This document shows positions 7,984-17,061 of a DNA stretch of 64,000 nt, one piece after another. The stretch comes from Bdellovibrionales bacterium (GTDB taxonomy: Bacteria; Bdellovibrionota; Bdellovibrionia; Bdellovibrionales; UBA1609), in NCBI GenBank assembly GCA_016714165.1, contig JADJNU010000001.1:1984001-2048000 (forward strand). Direction: 5' to 3'. Below the pieces are notes generated by a model. That model was not told the DNA's origin, did no database searches, and saw only the letters and a program-made list of their open reading frames with translations. The position numbers and the translations under genes are program-made. How positions within the stretch are numbered: position 1 is the first letter of the stretch; each line of letters begins with the position of its first letter.

Positions 7984-10025
7984 CAAATTTCCAAAGCCGC
8001 TTGCACGATCGCCTTGGCGTCCATTCCGTGCTTCTGATAAAGTTGGCCGGCTTGATAGGCACTCTGCCCGAAGCCGCCTCGAACTCCGATTGATTTGAGC
8101 TTCAATTCAATCCCTCGCAAAAGAAGAGCCTGAGCTAGAATAGCTCCCATGCCTCCCACCAATTGGTGATCTTCAACCGTAATCAAGCGTCCTTCACTCA
8201 AACGAAGACAATCCGCAAACAAAGCGAGATCCGGCTTATTCAAGCAAGAGGGATTAACCACCGAACTCCTGATTCCCAGTGCTTCGAGCTCTTTGGCCGC
8301 CTTCAGGGCCTGAGAAAGCAAAGAGCCGCCCGGACAAATTGGAACCAGCTTTTTTGACGCCGGTGATTTTTCGCTTTCATGAATGAATTGGCCCTGTCCC
8401 AAACGATAAGAAGTGGGCTCCAAGCCATAGTTCAACGGAAAGTTTTCGCGTCCCAAAAAGAAGAGAGTCGAAGGGGGAACCTCTCCCGCCTTTCTCATCC
8501 CAACAAAGCGATCAATGGCCTGAGCCACCAAGGCCTCCGCTTCGTCGCTGCAGGTGAGCGCATAGCACTCCACATCCGGAATTGACGCGGTCATCGAAAG
8601 CCAACTCAATGCCTGATGAGAAGCCCCATCAGCGGCATCCTGAAATCCCGTGTGAGAAAAAAAAGCTATCACGGGGGCCTGGGACAAAGAAGCCATCGTC
8701 AACGGCAAGGCTCCTTTCGTCACTCCAAACTGCGCAAAGGTGTCGACAACCGGAATAAAGCCCTCTTTCGAGAGACCCGCGGCCATACTGATCATATTGG
8801 ACTCGGCAACTCCCACATCTTGAGTGCATTCTGGAAAGGCCTTCTGAAATTCACGAACCCCAGTTGAACCTGCGAGATCTGAAGAAATTGAAAAAAGAGG
8901 AAGCCCCTCTTTTCGCTTTTTGATGAGAGCTTGACTGACGCCCTTTTGAATCTTTTCGCTCGGGACAGCAGACGAATTGGAGACAGCAGACTTTTTATCT
9001 TTTTGTTGCTGAACCATTTCTTCGGCCCATTCTAAAAATTCCTCCGGAACTTTGGCTCCACTGTAAATCTCCTCAATGAAGGCCTTCAGATCCTTCGCCT
9101 CCGTCAAAGGAAACCCATGCCCTCCGCTCGAACTCTCCTCCACTTTTTTGACTCCATAGCCTTTGATTGTCTTTGCGATAATCGCAATCGGCTGCTGAGG
9201 ATGGCTCTCGGCTGTTTGCATAGCTTCTTCGAGGAGACTCACACATTTCTGAAGATTGTGAGGATCTGCTAGGCGAAAGACCTTCCAACCCAATTCGTTC
9301 AGCGAATCAAAAGTCGGCTGCATGCTAAAAGAATCGGCATCGATTCGACCCGTCAGTTTCGTGTTGTTATCGCTGATCACCAAAACAAAGGGGGCCATTT
9401 TCCCAATTTTAGCTAGTCCCGGAATCGCAGCCAAAGCCTCTCGCGCCTCACCCTCCATGCAAGCGCCATCGGATATCGCAGCAAAAGTTAAGCGTCGCCT
9501 CCCTGCCAGGCAATCCGCATAGGCCAAGCCTTGCGCCTGAGGCAGACTGGACCCCAAAGGTCCATTGGAAAGATAAACTCCCTCCGGAAAGAGATGAGAC
9601 TCTCCATGGCCCGTCAACTGACTCTCGATCGAGCGAAATCCCTTGAGCTTGTCAAGACTGAGGCCCGCAAAACTGTAATTGGCCTTGAGGGCATAGATCC
9701 CATTCTCACAGTGTCCTGCATCATTGATGATGTGGGCTACTTCATGCCAGGGAACCCCGGTCTTCCGAGAGCGATGAAAGACAAGACCGTAAACGGCCCC
9801 CATCAATTCAGCGAAGGCCGAAGGTCCTCCAAAATGGCTGGCGGCCCCTCCCAACACAGCCTGCATGTCCATCAGTGAAACCAGGGCACGGGTCGAACGC
9901 GGATCCACCATTTCGACTTTTTCGCCACTCTTGAGACTGATTTCAATTGGCCATTGAGGGGTTCGCTGTGGAGTTGGAGCCAGAAGGTTCTTGAGAGGAA
10001 TAGGGATCAACTTCGCTTGAGACAT
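7983..10025 (-). CDS. tkt: transketolase
   Basis: 680 residues, the usual length for a one-chain transketolase. The thiamine diphosphate site is visible as ISDGACMEGEA followed later by ISDNN. The pyrimidine-binding half contains DVGVAESNMISMAAGLS with the conserved Glu. The C-terminal domain has TVEDHQLVGGMGA. It transfers two-carbon units between ketose and aldose phosphates in the pentose phosphate pathway and supplies erythrose 4-phosphate for the DAHP synthase encoded at 42416. The ATG at 10025 has AAAGG upstream. The motifs are slightly divergent (SDG in place of GDG), so a 1-deoxyxylulose-type or specialised transketolase cannot be fully excluded. Confidence 0.87.
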   Translation of the reverse strand: MSQAKLIPIPLKNLLAPTPQRTPQWPIEISLKSGEKVEMVDPRSTRALVSLMDMQAVLGGAASHFGGPSAFAELMGAVYGLVFHRSRKTGVPWHEVAHIINDAGHCENGIYALKANYSFAGLSLDKLKGFRSIESQLTGHGESHLFPEGVYLSNGPLGSSLPQAQGLAYADCLAGRRRLTFAAISDGACMEGEAREALAAIPGLAKIGKMAPFVLVISDNNTKLTGRIDADSFSMQPTFDSLNELGWKVFRLADPHNLQKCVSLLEEAMQTAESHPQQPIAIIAKTIKGYGVKKVEESSSGGHGFPLTEAKDLKAFIEEIYSGAKVPEEFLEWAEEMVQQQKDKKSAVSNSSAVPSEKIQKGVSQALIKKRKEGLPLFSISSDLAGSTGVREFQKAFPECTQDVGVAESNMISMAAGLSKEGFIPVVDTFAQFGVTKGALPLTMASLSQAPVIAFFSHTGFQDAADGASHQALSWLSMTASIPDVECYALTCSDEAEALVAQAIDRFVGMRKAGEVPPSTLFFLGRENFPLNYGLEPTSYRLGQGQFIHESEKSPASKKLVPICPGGSLLSQALKAAKELEALGIRSSVVNPSCLNKPDLALFADCLRLSEGRLITVEDHQLVGGMGAILAQALLLRGIELKLKSIGVRGGFGQSAYQAGQLYQKHGMDAKAIVQAALEI

Positions 10026-10231
10026 GAATTCGCCTTTGGTTTTAAATTAAAATAAGTATCAATGAAACAGGGACACACCACCGGATCATTCAGAATTGCA
10101 GATTTTTAATAGACAATTCTCAGGTAAGAATCCAGCTATTTACCAATTATAGCTTTCTGGGATACCGTTTAACACGTAATGTTATTATTTCTCCCTTGAG
10201 CCTTGAGATCGCGGCCTCTAATCTGATCCAG

Positions 10232-11245
10232 ATGAATATACAAAAAATGCCGAAAGTTGATCTTCACCGTCACCTCGAGTTGAGCATTCGTCACTCGACT
10301 CTCCGAGAGCTTGCCCCGCACAGCGGAATCAAGATCCCCAGTGATCAAGTTTTTGCCGAGCGCTTTTTGATCACGGAACCCATGACCAATCTGGGTGCCG
10401 TTCTAAATAAATTTTTGGATACGCAGGTCCTATTAAAATCTCCTGAGGTTCTTGAGAGAATCACCTATGAATGTTGCTTCGACGCTTTTCATGTCGAAGG
10501 AATCCGTATTCTTGAGTTGCGCTACTCCCCCACCTTTGTTCGCCAGGGCCACGAAGACATGTCGTTTCAGGACATTCACGATGCCATTGTAAAGGGAATG
10601 AATCGGGCCACGAAGGAACTCCCCATGGCCGTTGGGTTGATTTGTATTATCCAAAGAATTTTGCCAGTCAAAGAAGCTGAACTTGTCACTCAATTTGCCA
10701 TCGAAAACAAAGACAGCTTTGTCGGACTCGATCTGGCTGACAATGAAGAAGGTTTTGATTCAAAACCTTTCTCTCCCTTTTTTCGTTTGGCCGCAAGGGC
10801 GGGCCTCGGTATCACGGTTCACAGTGGTGAGGCCAATCTTCCAAAGGCCCCCCGTTATGTGAAGGAAGCCATCGAGCACCTGGGCGCGAAACGAATTGGC
10901 CATGGAGTTCAGGTTTATCGCGACCCAGAAATAATGGAATATCTCTCTCGAAATCGAATTCCCCTCGAACTTTGTCCAACCTCGAATTGGCTCACTCAAG
11001 CCGTTCCTTCTCTGGCTGAACATCCCATCCGAAAAATAATGGAAGCTGGAGTTTTAACGACAATCAATACCGATGACCCAGGGATTTTTAATATTGACCT
11101 CGTTCACGAATATCAAACTCTTCTCACTCATCACCTCTTTACAAAGGCGGAGTTTGACCGATGCAATGATATTGCCGCACAGGCGAGCTTTATCACTCAA
11201 GAAAAAAAGCAAAAGGTCTGGCCTCGTCCAATTGCCAAAAATTAA
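10232..11245 (+). CDS. add: adenosine deaminase family protein
   Basis: About 337 residues. The zinc-binding HxH is at the N-terminus (KVDLHRHLE). Further signatures are GLDLADNEEG, TVHSGEA, RIGHGVQV, ELCPTSNW and NTDDPGIF; they place the catalytic Glu, third His and metal Asp of the adenosine/AMP deaminase superfamily. It probably deaminates adenosine or a related nucleoside in purine salvage. Since the window encodes the classical Men route, an aminofutalosine deaminase role is less likely. The start is uncertain: TTG 10196, ATG 10232 and ATG 10247 all lack a clear ribosome-binding site. A terminator follows at 11265. Confidence 0.87.
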   Translation: MNIQKMPKVDLHRHLELSIRHSTLRELAPHSGIKIPSDQVFAERFLITEPMTNLGAVLNKFLDTQVLLKSPEVLERITYECCFDAFHVEGIRILELRYSPTFVRQGHEDMSFQDIHDAIVKGMNRATKELPMAVGLICIIQRILPVKEAELVTQFAIENKDSFVGLDLADNEEGFDSKPFSPFFRLAARAGLGITVHSGEANLPKAPRYVKEAIEHLGAKRIGHGVQVYRDPEIMEYLSRNRIPLELCPTSNWLTQAVPSLAEHPIRKIMEAGVLTTINTDDPGIFNIDLVHEYQTLLTHHLFTKAEFDRCNDIAAQASFITQEKKQKVWPRPIAKN

Positions 11246-11264
11246 TTTAACAGGTGGACAATCT

Positions 11265-11286
11265 GTCACATGACTGTGACTTTTTT
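11265..11286 (+). terminator. rho-independent terminator after add
   Basis: GTCACA-TGAC-TGTGAC forms a six-base stem with a four-base loop and is followed at once by six T residues, twenty bases after the add stop codon. A perfect 12-base palindrome, GCCTAATTAGGC, follows directly at 11287-11298. Confidence 0.75.
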
Positions 11287-11443
11287 GCCTAATTAGGCCC
11301 CCTCATAGCTAGACCTTTGTTTGACGCCTCTTTTCTTTGTACGAAATCAGTTGATGACTGACAAAAGATGAATAACCCTGATCCGGCGATCCAGATATTA
11401 AAAACGGGTTTTTACCCTTACGTTATAAAAAGGAGACTTTGGT

Positions 11444-12319
11444 ATGAAATCTCTCACAGCAACACTTGCGGCTTTGGGTTTGACCCTTGCTGCTCATGCA
11501 ACAACCGACATCAAATCCGAGTACTTTTATCAAGCCGCTCCCGACGCGAATATTCTGACTCCTGGACTGAATTACAACAGCAATTCTATTAAAGTAAGCG
11601 GCACCAAGACCGACACAACGGGCCAAAATCTCAACTTGGCTTACGAACGTGGGCTCACTGAAATGTACGCCGTCGGCGCCAATCTCGGCTACACGACCAG
11701 CAAAACCGAACAGGGGACTTCTGAGACCGACACCAAGGGACTCCAAGACATTCAGATCTTTGCAAAGGGCCGCTATTCCTTCGTCGAGGGAAGCAGCATG
11801 AACTACGGAGCAGAACTCTATTTCAGTCCAAGTGAAAAACAAAAAGATACTGCAAATAAAGAGAACGACGCCATGTCTGGCGGAAACTCTCTTCGCCCTT
11901 GGGTTGGTTATCAGTGGCTGATGGGCTCTCATGTGCTTGGAACCAAACTGTCCACTGATTTTCTGCTAGGCGAAAGATCAGTGAAAAACAAAACAGCAAC
12001 AACAACAACAACAACTAAATCCAAAGGCGGCGAAGAGACAAAATTGGCCATCTTCTATGAAATCCCTCACGAAATGGGAGCTGTCGGTTTTGAGGCTTTT
12101 TACTCGGCGACTGCTGAGACAAAAACTGGCTCTACAGAAGGAAATGACGGCGCCAACATGATGGGTCTCGGAGTTTACAGCCCCTATCATTTCTCTGAAG
12201 CTGCCACTGTCATTGGCGTTCTCAAATGGTCACAATTGGCCAGCAGCAGTATTGGTGGTGTAGACATTGATTCAAGTTCTATTCTTTCACTCAATGTTGC
12301 CGGTCGATTCATGTTCTAG
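11444..12319 (+). CDS. outer-membrane beta-barrel protein (hypothetical)
   Basis: A 291-residue exported protein with a Sec signal peptide (MKSLTATLAALGLTLAAHA). The rest alternates polar and hydrophobic residues in strand-like runs (LNLAYERGL, AVGANLGYTT, MNYGAELYFSP). It ends in GRFMF, the terminal Phe typical of barrels inserted by BAM. A run of six Thr at about residue 186 comes from a CAA trinucleotide tract. AAGGAG stands just upstream of the ATG. It has its own terminator and no evident operon partner. The function is unknown; it may be a small porin or structural barrel. Confidence 0.8.
   Translation: MKSLTATLAALGLTLAAHATTDIKSEYFYQAAPDANILTPGLNYNSNSIKVSGTKTDTTGQNLNLAYERGLTEMYAVGANLGYTTSKTEQGTSETDTKGLQDIQIFAKGRYSFVEGSSMNYGAELYFSPSEKQKDTANKENDAMSGGNSLRPWVGYQWLMGSHVLGTKLSTDFLLGERSVKNKTATTTTTTKSKGGEETKLAIFYEIPHEMGAVGFEAFYSATAETKTGSTEGNDGANMMGLGVYSPYHFSEAATVIGVLKWSQLASSSIGGVDIDSSSILSLNVAGRFMF
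11997..12014 (+). repeat. (CAA)6 trinucleotide tract inside the barrel gene
   Basis: Six perfect CAA units, read as ACA codons, encode most of a poly-Thr run. Length change here would alter the protein by whole residues and keep the frame. Confidence 0.8.
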
Positions 12320-12326
12320 TGAGATC

Positions 12327-12346
12327 TTTTTCGCTTTAAAGCGAAA
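12327..12346. promoter_or_regulatory. 20-base perfect palindrome
   Basis: TTTTCGCTTTAAAGCGAAAA reads the same on both strands, eight bases after the barrel gene stop. It may be an extra RNA hairpin or a protein-binding site. The terminator proper follows it. Confidence 0.45.
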
Positions 12347-12348
12347 AC

Positions 12349-12381
12349 AAAAAAGGCGGCTCAAAAGGCCGCCTTTTTTTT
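12349..12381. terminator. bidirectional rho-independent terminator
   Basis: AGGCGGC and GCCGCCT pair around a loop of seven bases. The stem is flanked by an A run on the left and eight T on the right, so it can end transcription from the barrel gene and also from the minus strand. Confidence 0.85.
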
Positions 12382-12494
12382 GCCTTTAATACAGCTTTTT
12401 GTCTTTAATAAATCTCCAGCTTGCAAGCCTTCGGTGAATTTGTTGTTTCAAACTCTAAGGCCGCCTTGCTGAACCAAACAAGCCACAAACCCCC

Positions 12495-13127
12495 TCAAAC
12501 CAACCTCCCCTTCTCAACCCTCACAACCACCGCATCCATCGCTTGAATGTCCTCTTTATCATGGGTAATCAATAAACTTGGAACTTTGAATTCACCGATC
12601 ACTCTCTTCACAAGCTCGCGGGCTTCTGCCCTGAGGTCTGTATCTAAGGCCGAAAAGGGTTCATCTAAAAATAAAAATCGAGGGCGCCCCGCCAAGGCCC
12701 GGGCAATGGCAACTCGCTGTTGCTCACCTCCCGAAAGAAGCTGAGCCTTTCGCCGCCAACAGCTTTCGAGACTCAAAGAATTTTTCAAGTGCTCCAGATC
12801 TTGAGCCCTCTCTGCTTTTGGAATTTTTCTCGCCTCTTGCGAGAATTGGACATTTTGTTCTGCTGTCATATGAGGAAAGAGATCATAGGACTGAAAGACC
12901 ACTCCCAGTCTCTTGGCCGACATAGAAAGTTGGGCCAAATCAAGGTCTCCAAATATCCAACGCAATCCAGGACAGGGTTCAAGACCGATCATCAGTCGAA
13001 AGATCGAAGTTTTGCCGGCCCCTGAGGGCCCCCAAAGAGCGGTGATTCCTTGATCAGAAATCTTCCATTCAGGAATATCAACTTGAAAATTTCCGTAATC
13101 ACGAAAAAGATTCTGTACGACAGACAC
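12495..13127 (-). CDS. ABC transporter ATP-binding protein (ThiQ-like)
   Basis: A 210-residue ATPase with Walker A (GPSGAGKTS), signature (LLSGGEQQRVAIARAL), Walker B (FLFLDEPFSALD) and the switch His (LLITHDKED). Its short length matches ThiQ. It is the last gene of a three-gene importer with the two-domain permease and the ThiB-like binding protein. I choose the GTG at 13127 because GGAGG lies eight bases upstream, inside the permease gene, giving a 29-base overlap. An upstream TTG at 13142 is less likely. Confidence 0.87.
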   Translation of the reverse strand: MSVVQNLFRDYGNFQVDIPEWKISDQGITALWGPSGAGKTSIFRLMIGLEPCPGLRWIFGDLDLAQLSMSAKRLGVVFQSYDLFPHMTAEQNVQFSQEARKIPKAERAQDLEHLKNSLSLESCWRRKAQLLSGGEQQRVAIARALAGRPRFLFLDEPFSALDTDLRAEARELVKRVIGEFKVPSLLITHDKEDIQAMDAVVVRVEKGRLV

Positions 13128-14586
13128 GGCCCAAGCCTCCAAACCCCAATAAACAGCTCATTCCGACAACAAGTAAAATTGAATTGAGAGCTGTAGCCAA
13201 ATCCAAATGATAGGAAGTCATATAGCCCTTAATGGCAAGAGCCAAAGTCGTATTATTTTCGACGACCAAGGAGGAGAGTGCATAATCACCACAGGCCCAA
13301 AGCGAACTCATTCCAGCCAGCCACCAAAACTGCCGACAAATCTGAGGAAAAACAATTTTGTCAAAAATGGCCCACCACCCAGATCCTCCCAATCGAGCCA
13401 CAATCACTTGGTTTTGAATGGCAACGAGAAGTCCTCTTGCCAGCATTCGATATAAAGAAGGCACCACAAGGATCGCCAAACCACAGATCAGAGAAAGATG
13501 AACACCAGGCCAGCTATCGACACCCAAAAGCAAGAAGGCAAACCCTGTCAGCACTGTACTTGGCGCCGTGTAGCCAACCAAAAAACGATCCAAGCCAGGG
13601 TGGGGACCCAAACCCGCGACCAATATGAGAAGAAGAAACACCACGAGTCCTGTTCCAATTCCGACGATCAAGGTTCCGCTCAAGAGACTGGGCAACTCCG
13701 TTAAGAGTACTGGCGAATTCAAGAGATAACCCCAGCCACGGACGAATCCAAAAAACTGACCCACAACTAAAAAGAAGCTCACAAAAAAAGGGATTCCAAA
13801 AAGAAAAGGAACACGCAAGCCTGTCAGATTGGGCTGACGACTGATTGTTCCTGTTAAATTTTGCCTCACCCCAAACGAGAAAAGAAATAAAATAAATATC
13901 TGTAAAAGTCCTAACAAGACGGACTGAGACCAGTTTCCACTCAAACGAATTTTTTCGTAAATCAATACTTCAAGCGTAACCCCCTCTGAACTGCCGAGAA
14001 TCAGAGGAATCGAGAAGCTCGCAAAATAAAGTGTGAACAGATAAAACGAGAAAGAGACAAGATCGGCTCGCAAATAAGAGAAAACTCCGCTCTGAACCAT
14101 CTTCCACCGCGAGGCCCCCTCAATCCAACTCAACTCGATCATAGGGCCTAGCTTCGATTCAATCACTCGAGCTAAGACAACTGAAGTCAGGCCGAGATTC
14201 ATCAAAATATTGACGCTCACAATTCCCCACAACCCAAATGGTTCAAAGTGAAAAAATGAAGCCATATTCAAGTATGGCAAAATCACAAATAGAGGAGGAA
14301 GAAGGCTGGGAAGAAGAGCGAATACTTCCGAAGCAGAGCGCAACTTCCCTTGGGAGAAAGAGATAAGCCCCAATGCCCCACCCGCTCCTAAGATCATTGT
14401 AAACAAAGAACTGAGAAATGCTTGAATCGTCGTAAATGAAAGAGACTCCAGCAATTCGGTGTGATCAGGCCAATCCCAAGATTTTGAAAATCCAGTGATG
14501 ACAAGAACCGGAAAAACGAGAAAAAGTCCCAGTGCCGCGCGCAAAAGAGATCGAAGGTCACAAAAGCCTGAGAGCCTAGCGTTCAC
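13099..14586 (-). CDS. fused two-domain ABC transporter permease (ThiP-like)
   Basis: A 495-residue inner-membrane protein with about a dozen hydrophobic segments arranged as two permease halves, the architecture of ThiP and FbpB/SfuB permeases. The coupling-loop region of each half is recognisable (ELSWIEGASRWKMV in the first half, VARLGGSGWWAIFDKIVFP in the second). It forms the channel of the importer. The GTG at 14586 follows GAGG at seven bases, ten bases after the binding-protein gene. The substrate is inferred from that gene. Confidence 0.85.
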   Translation of the reverse strand: MNARLSGFCDLRSLLRAALGLFLVFPVLVITGFSKSWDWPDHTELLESLSFTTIQAFLSSLFTMILGAGGALGLISFSQGKLRSASEVFALLPSLLPPLFVILPYLNMASFFHFEPFGLWGIVSVNILMNLGLTSVVLARVIESKLGPMIELSWIEGASRWKMVQSGVFSYLRADLVSFSFYLFTLYFASFSIPLILGSSEGVTLEVLIYEKIRLSGNWSQSVLLGLLQIFILFLFSFGVRQNLTGTISRQPNLTGLRVPFLFGIPFFVSFFLVVGQFFGFVRGWGYLLNSPVLLTELPSLLSGTLIVGIGTGLVVFLLLILVAGLGPHPGLDRFLVGYTAPSTVLTGFAFLLLGVDSWPGVHLSLICGLAILVVPSLYRMLARGLLVAIQNQVIVARLGGSGWWAIFDKIVFPQICRQFWWLAGMSSLWACGDYALSSLVVENNTTLALAIKGYMTSYHLDLATALNSILLVVGMSCLLGFGGLGRVCRTESFS

Positions 14587-14595
14587 TCCAGGTCC

Positions 14596-15675
14596 TCATT
14601 TCTTGACCCTCGCTTTTAAAGTGTCCACAAACTTTTTTGCCCAATTGGTCTCGCTCTTGTCGTAGGCCTCGTAGGAGTCCCACGAAATCAGTGGGTACTG
14701 AGCCATCTCAGCAAATGGGCTAGAATCTTTCACTCCAGTCACAACCGGCAGCATAAAGTTCTTTTCCATCAAGATTCGCTGCGATGCGGGTTCAAGTAGG
14801 AATTGAATAAATTGCTTTGCTTCCCCGCAGGTCACACAGTGAATGGGAATTCCCGCCAACTCCACTTCGAAGGGGTGGGGCTCATTGAAGACAGCCGCCT
14901 TATAGCTCTCATCCTTTTCAACTAAACGATGATAAAAAGGCGAGGTCGCGTAAGTAAAAGTCAGCTTCGCATTCTTACTTCGAAAGAGACCGTAGGAAAC
15001 GCTCCAACTCGGACTCAAAGGAAGCAAGGCGTGTTTGAGCCAATCTATGCGCGAGTTTGAAAATTGCCCCGCCTCCTTGTCCCAAGCCCAAAACGATAAA
15101 TAATTGCCCGGCGTGCTAAAACGAGGGTCTTGCCCTGAAATTGATCGCTTGAATTCAGGACGCGGCAAGTCCTCCCAGGATCTCGGAGGAGTGACCTCGC
15201 CCTCGCGATACACAAAGGTCATTGGAGCCCAATTGTACGGAACAAATTTATAACGATTGGCCGCAGCTACACCGCCAAAAAAATTCAACTCCGGAACCAT
15301 AGAAACTTTTGGTGGATAAGCCCAATCCTGCCAATTGAGTTCTCGTTGTGCTTTGCCATGGTGAAGCAGGCTAATTCCCAAAACCAAATCTATTTGCTTC
15401 TCAGACACTGATTTTAGGCGCTCTACCATAAGGGCCGAATCACCCCCATCGACGAATTCAACATCACAAGGAAATCTCTTTTCGTACTCAGCCTTCAAGA
15501 GAGGCCCAGGCCCAGTTGGTACAAAAAAAGAAGAATACGTCATCACTCTCAGAACAGTGCGATGGACCACAGGGTCTTCGGCTCGGCGAGCGACCCCATA
15601 GAGAACCCAGCCCAAGAGGCCCAATCCGACAACGACAATACTTATTGAAAGAAAAAAAGATGATATTCGTTTCAC
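14596..15675 (-). CDS. ABC transporter substrate-binding protein, ThiB-like (thiamine?)
   Basis: 359 residues with an N-terminal membrane anchor or signal (residues about 5-28) and no lipobox. The mature part opens with VMTYSSFFVPTGPGPLLKAE and continues with VDGGDSALMVERL and DLVLGIS, which match the ThiB thiamine-binding family. It should capture thiamine or its phosphates in the periplasm and hand them to the ThiP/ThiQ-like proteins downstream. Iron(III)-binding relatives share the fold, so the substrate is probable but not proved. The start is the GTG at 15675 with GAGG ten bases upstream. No room exists for a thiamine riboswitch directly in front of this gene. Confidence 0.8.
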   Translation of the reverse strand: MKRISSFFLSISIVVVGLGLLGWVLYGVARRAEDPVVHRTVLRVMTYSSFFVPTGPGPLLKAEYEKRFPCDVEFVDGGDSALMVERLKSVSEKQIDLVLGISLLHHGKAQRELNWQDWAYPPKVSMVPELNFFGGVAAANRYKFVPYNWAPMTFVYREGEVTPPRSWEDLPRPEFKRSISGQDPRFSTPGNYLSFWAWDKEAGQFSNSRIDWLKHALLPLSPSWSVSYGLFRSKNAKLTFTYATSPFYHRLVEKDESYKAAVFNEPHPFEVELAGIPIHCVTCGEAKQFIQFLLEPASQRILMEKNFMLPVVTGVKDSSPFAEMAQYPLISWDSYEAYDKSETNWAKKFVDTLKARVKK

Positions 15676-15705
15676 TGAAACAAGACCTCGACAAAGTTCA
15701 TAGAC

Positions 15706-16197
15706 TTACCACCAAATACCGCGCTGACGCTTATAGAAAAAATAATCCATTCCCATACAGCGCCCCGCACCCACCCACCACATCATCATGAATATCGCCA
15801 AAAAAAGACGGTGCAGATCGCTAACAAAAGGACCTGTCTGATAAAAGAGATTGGCCGTGAGAAAAATTCCCAGAAGGGCTGTGGGCCTGACAAAAAAGCC
15901 AATAATAAAACAAATCCCTATTGCAAATTCGCAGTAGGTCACCAAATAAGCAAAAATCTTCCAATTGGGCACAACAATCGATTCCAAAACATCCTTATAC
16001 CACTCAGGGGCCTGGCTCACTGGCAGCCATTCATCGATGGATCGACTGAGTATGGGTTGCACGAGAAAATCCCCATCGAAATGCTCCATGGCACGATTAA
16101 AAAAATAATAACCCGTATAGACTCTTAAAAAAGCCACGGGCAACATATGCCCTACGTACTTCATGCTCTCAAAAAATGAAACTATCATAGCGGTCAT
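15706..16197 (-). CDS. DoxX-like integral membrane protein
   Basis: A 163-residue protein with about four membrane helices. FLRVYTGYYFFNRAMEHF near the N-terminus and CEFAIGICFIIGFFVRPTA in the middle fit the DoxX/SURF4-like family (quinone- or thiosulfate-linked in some archaea, unknown in most bacteria). It lies 30 bases upstream of the ThiB-like gene and 36 after nth, so it is probably in the same transcript. GGGGGAAG precedes the first ATG closely; a second ATG at 16188 is also possible. Confidence 0.75.
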   Translation of the reverse strand: MTAMIVSFFESMKYVGHMLPVAFLRVYTGYYFFNRAMEHFDGDFLVQPILSRSIDEWLPVSQAPEWYKDVLESIVVPNWKIFAYLVTYCEFAIGICFIIGFFVRPTALLGIFLTANLFYQTGPFVSDLHRLFLAIFMMMWWVGAGRCMGMDYFFYKRQRGIWW

Positions 16198-16233
16198 CTT
16201 CCCCCATCGGAGTGAGACGTGTCAATTGCGCCT

Positions 16234-16923
16234 TCATAACCGACGCGGGCAAAGTTCAAACAGGAGACATTTTTCACAATTTGGCTTTCGGGCTCGACAA
16301 ACCCTCCGCCCATGCCAAATCAACCAATGGGGCAGCAAAATCCAATATTCTTGAGGAACAAGTTTCATTAGTTCCCGTTCAATTTTTTCCGCCTCCTGAG
16401 CTGAAACCAATCCCAATCGGTTTGCAAGGCGAGTCACATGGGTATCAACCACAATTCCCGAAGTAATTCCGAACGCATTGCCCAGAACAACATTTGCCGT
16501 CTTTCTTCCAACTCCTGGAAGTCTGACCAATTTTTCCATGTCCCGAGGGGCCTTTCCTCCAAAATCCTGAATCAAAAGCTGACAGCAATTCTGAATATTT
16601 CGGGCCTTATTTCGAAAAAAACCCGTGGGTCGAATATCTTGCTCAAGCTCCGTCAGTTCTGCAACAGCAAAATCCTGTGGAAAAGGATATTTAACAAATA
16701 ACTTTTTCGTCACCTGATTGACTCGCTCATCTGTGCATTGAGCACTGAGAATGGTTGCTATCAACAGTTGCTCTGGATTCTCATGATCGAGAGCACAATG
16801 AGCATCAGGATAATATCGCATGAACAATTGGATGATATCGTTCATACGCAGACGCCTTTTCTCTTGAGACTCAAGTCTTGATCCTCTCCTGACACTGCCT
16901 TTCGATTTGAGCTTCCTCTTCAT
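16234..16923 (-). CDS. nth: endonuclease III
   Basis: A 229-residue DNA glycosylase/AP lyase that removes oxidised pyrimidines. The helix-hairpin-helix LPGVGRKTANVVL contains the catalytic Lys, and VDTHVTRLANRLG holds the catalytic Asp. The C-terminus carries the four-Cys [4Fe-4S] loop with exact C-X6-C-X2-C-X5-C spacing (CRARKPNCEKCLLFELC). The first 25 residues form a basic extension not needed in E. coli Nth, but GGAGA eight bases before the ATG at 16923 supports this start. It heads the minus-strand run that continues into doxX and the ABC transporter. Confidence 0.95.
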   Translation of the reverse strand: MKRKLKSKGSVRRGSRLESQEKRRLRMNDIIQLFMRYYPDAHCALDHENPEQLLIATILSAQCTDERVNQVTKKLFVKYPFPQDFAVAELTELEQDIRPTGFFRNKARNIQNCCQLLIQDFGGKAPRDMEKLVRLPGVGRKTANVVLGNAFGITSGIVVDTHVTRLANRLGLVSAQEAEKIERELMKLVPQEYWILLPHWLIWHGRRVCRARKPNCEKCLLFELCPRRL

Positions 16924-17061
16924 TTTCTTGTCTCCAGTTGAGATGGGTTAATTGTCGCCTCGTCCGAAGTCAAGGTTTGCCTCTCTCCCCAAGTCCGGAT
17001 TTCAACTGATTTGTACAGTCGCCAACGGGTCACAGCTACAATGGAATGGGAGGAAAGAATC

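Noticed and set aside
11246..11443. Sigma-70 promoter with TTGACG at 11321 before the barrel gene
   Set aside because: No acceptable -10 box at 16-18 bases downstream, so I do not annotate it.
11423..11932. 169-codon frame antisense to the barrel gene
   Set aside because: The plus-strand gene has a signal peptide, ribosome-binding site and terminator; the antisense frame has none.
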